Source: a bacterium
GTDB lineage: Bacteria > KSB1 > UBA2214
NCBI GenBank assembly: GCA_029560815.1
Contig: JAKQKF010000050.1
Coordinates: 1 to 16,275, forward strand
Length of the DNA stretch: 16,275 nt
Direction of reading: 5' to 3'
Positions 15,096 to 16,275 of this stretch are shown in pieces (the first letter of the stretch is position 1; every line of letters starts with the position of its first letter). Position numbers and translations under genes: made by a program. The notes beneath the pieces are model-generated. The model made no database searches. It was not told where the DNA came from and was given only the letters and a program-made list of their open reading frames with translations.

Positions 15096-16273
15096 TGGCG
15101 CGCCGATGCAGATGGGTGCTGGCGGGGCTGCTCCTGCTCGGGGCAGCGGCTCTGGCGCAGGAGGAGTGCACGGTGGCGGTGATCGCCGGCAGCGCGACGG
15201 CTGATGGCCGTCCCCTGCTCTGGAAGAACCGCGACAGCAGCTTCCGGGAGAATTCCGCCGCCTTTTTTCACGGTCCGCGTTACGATTTCATCGGCGTGAT
15301 CAACAGCGGCGACACCACCCAGGTCTGGATGGGGGTGAACACGGCCGGATTTGCTTTGATGAACAGCGAGTCCATGGATCAGGACGGGGACAGCGCCGAT
15401 ACCGAAGGTTATTTCATGAAGCAGGCCCTGGGGGAGTGCGCCCGGGTCGAGGATCTGGATGCCCTGCTGCGCAGGACTGCTTTGGCCGGGCGCGGCACGC
15501 GCGCCAATTTCGGCTGCATCGATGCCGCCGGCGGCGCCGCTTTTTTCGAGGCGGGCAATTACCGCCACCGCAAGTTCACGCCGCAGGATTCGGGGCGGGT
15601 TCCGGCCGGTTTGCTGGTGCGGGCCAATTTCTCGATGACCGGCCAGGGAGGCGAAGCCTACGGCGGCTGGCGCTATCATCGTGCCCGCGCGCTGCTCGCC
15701 GGCCGGGCGGCGGCCGGAAAACTCGATCTCGCCTACATGCTGGAAAAGGTGATGCGCGACCTGGTCAGCGACGATCTCGATCCCTATCCTCTTCCTTTCC
15801 GCTCCAGCACCGGAGAGGCCCCCGCGGGCTTTATTCATGCCCAGAACACCATCAACCGCCACCGCACCGTCTCCGCTGTCCTCTTTCAGGGGGTCAGGCC
15901 GGGTGAGGATCCCGCCCTTACGACGATGTGGATCCTTCTGGGCGAGCCGGTGGCGGCCGTGGCCCTGCCCCTGTGGCCGGCCAGCGGTGAGGTGCCGCCG
16001 GCCTACGGCGGCGCCGGCAAATCCCGGCTCAACGCGGCCTTTACGCGCCTCCGCGCCCGGCTCTATCCCGATCGCAAACGGCCCCAGTATCTCGATACGG
16101 AACGGCTGGCCGCGGGCCGGCGGCCGTGGGTGCGGGAGCGCACCGCGCTGGAGAGCGAGGTGCTGCAGGAGGCCGGCGAGGCGATGGCGCGCTGGCGCCG
16201 GCAGCAGCCGGCCGGTGCCGAGATGGCCGCGCTGCAGAAAAAACTGCTCAACAAGGTGATCCGCGCCCTGTAA
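15092..16273 (+). CDS. Exported Ntn-type hydrolase/acyltransferase, C45-like
   Basis: The 393-aa product starts with a signal peptide (MARRCRWVLAGLLLLGAAALAQEE). Directly after it comes Cys26 in ECTVAVIAGSATADGRPLLWKNRDS. A Cys that becomes N-terminal after cleavage, followed by GRPLLWKNRD, is the signature of Cys-type Ntn hydrolases (penicillin acylase/C45 acyltransferase and choloylglycine hydrolase-like). The mature core continues with VWMGVNTAGFALMNSES, RANFSMTGQ and a late HAQNTINRHRTVSAVLFQG. Such enzymes hydrolyse or transfer amide bonds; the substrate is not readable. The start overlaps the cdaA stop by 4 nt (ATGA), with GGGAG upstream, so translation is probably coupled. A second ATG at 15095 is equally possible. 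The gene ends inside the window. Confidence 0.85.
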   Translation: MMARRCRWVLAGLLLLGAAALAQEECTVAVIAGSATADGRPLLWKNRDSSFRENSAAFFHGPRYDFIGVINSGDTTQVWMGVNTAGFALMNSESMDQDGDSADTEGYFMKQALGECARVEDLDALLRRTALAGRGTRANFGCIDAAGGAAFFEAGNYRHRKFTPQDSGRVPAGLLVRANFSMTGQGGEAYGGWRYHRARALLAGRAAAGKLDLAYMLEKVMRDLVSDDLDPYPLPFRSSTGEAPAGFIHAQNTINRHRTVSAVLFQGVRPGEDPALTTMWILLGEPVAAVALPLWPASGEVPPAYGGAGKSRLNAAFTRLRARLYPDRKRPQYLDTERLAAGRRPWVRERTALESEVLQEAGEAMARWRRQQPAGAEMAALQKKLLNKVIRAL

Positions 16274-16275
16274 GG

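Noticed and set aside
1..16275. CRISPR array, tRNA gene, phage or defence genes
   Set aside because: No regularly spaced direct repeats, no tRNA T-loop/anticodon pattern, and no recognisable phage or defence proteins were seen on either strand.

Overview
The window looks like chromosomal DNA of a bacterium, probably in the FCB superphylum (Fibrobacteres-Chlorobi-Bacteroidetes and relatives such as KSB1 or Calditrichaeota). The evidence is a secreted protein with a C-terminal 'NYPNPFN' type-IX/FlgD-like sorting domain, two proteins with PD40 beta-propeller repeats, and the order tilS-hpt-ftsH-folP-cdaA. Housekeeping genes are GC-rich and use ATG, GTG and TTG starts. The phylum is an inference and cannot be fixed from this sequence alone.

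Region 1 (1-395) is the distal end of an rRNA operon: the last ~80 nt of 23S rRNA, a spacer with a nested stem-loop, a complete 5S rRNA, and a strong intrinsic terminator. A second, bidirectional terminator follows and also serves the gene converging from the right. Region 2 (454-2087, minus strand) holds a MarR-family regulator and a six-repeat PD40/TolB-like exported beta-propeller protein.

Region 3 (about 2100-5738) is an AT-rich accessory segment. It contains a decayed IS4-type insertion sequence with visible terminal inverted repeats and a 9-bp near-perfect target duplication. Next comes a minus-strand pair: a membrane-anchored thioredoxin-like protein and a cysteine-rich secreted protein with a type-IX sorting domain. 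A ~122-bp MITE-like element flanked by CTAG and ~300 bp of unexplained AT-rich DNA complete it.

Region 4 (5739-16273, plus strand) is a GC-rich block of eight genes: ddl (D-Ala-D-Ala ligase), an exported S9 prolyl-oligopeptidase-type peptidase, tilS, hpt, ftsH, folP, cdaA, and an exported C45/Ntn-type hydrolase. tilS to hpt and cdaA to the Ntn hydrolase overlap, and hpt-ftsH-folP are closely spaced, so much of this block is probably co-transcribed. The genes serve essential or envelope functions: peptidoglycan precursor synthesis, tRNA-Ile maturation, purine salvage, membrane proteolysis, folate synthesis and c-di-AMP signalling.

The most striking anomaly is in ftsH. As given, the reading frame is broken by an apparent 1-nt deletion near 12600, between the ATPase module and the HEAGH zinc-protease motif. 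Both halves are otherwise well conserved. Other points of interest are the redoxin plus Cys-rich secreted protein pair, the RBS-occluding hairpin in the decayed IS, the MITE, and an unusual lysine/arginine/proline-rich tail on FtsH. I found no CRISPR array, tRNA gene or recognised defence system.
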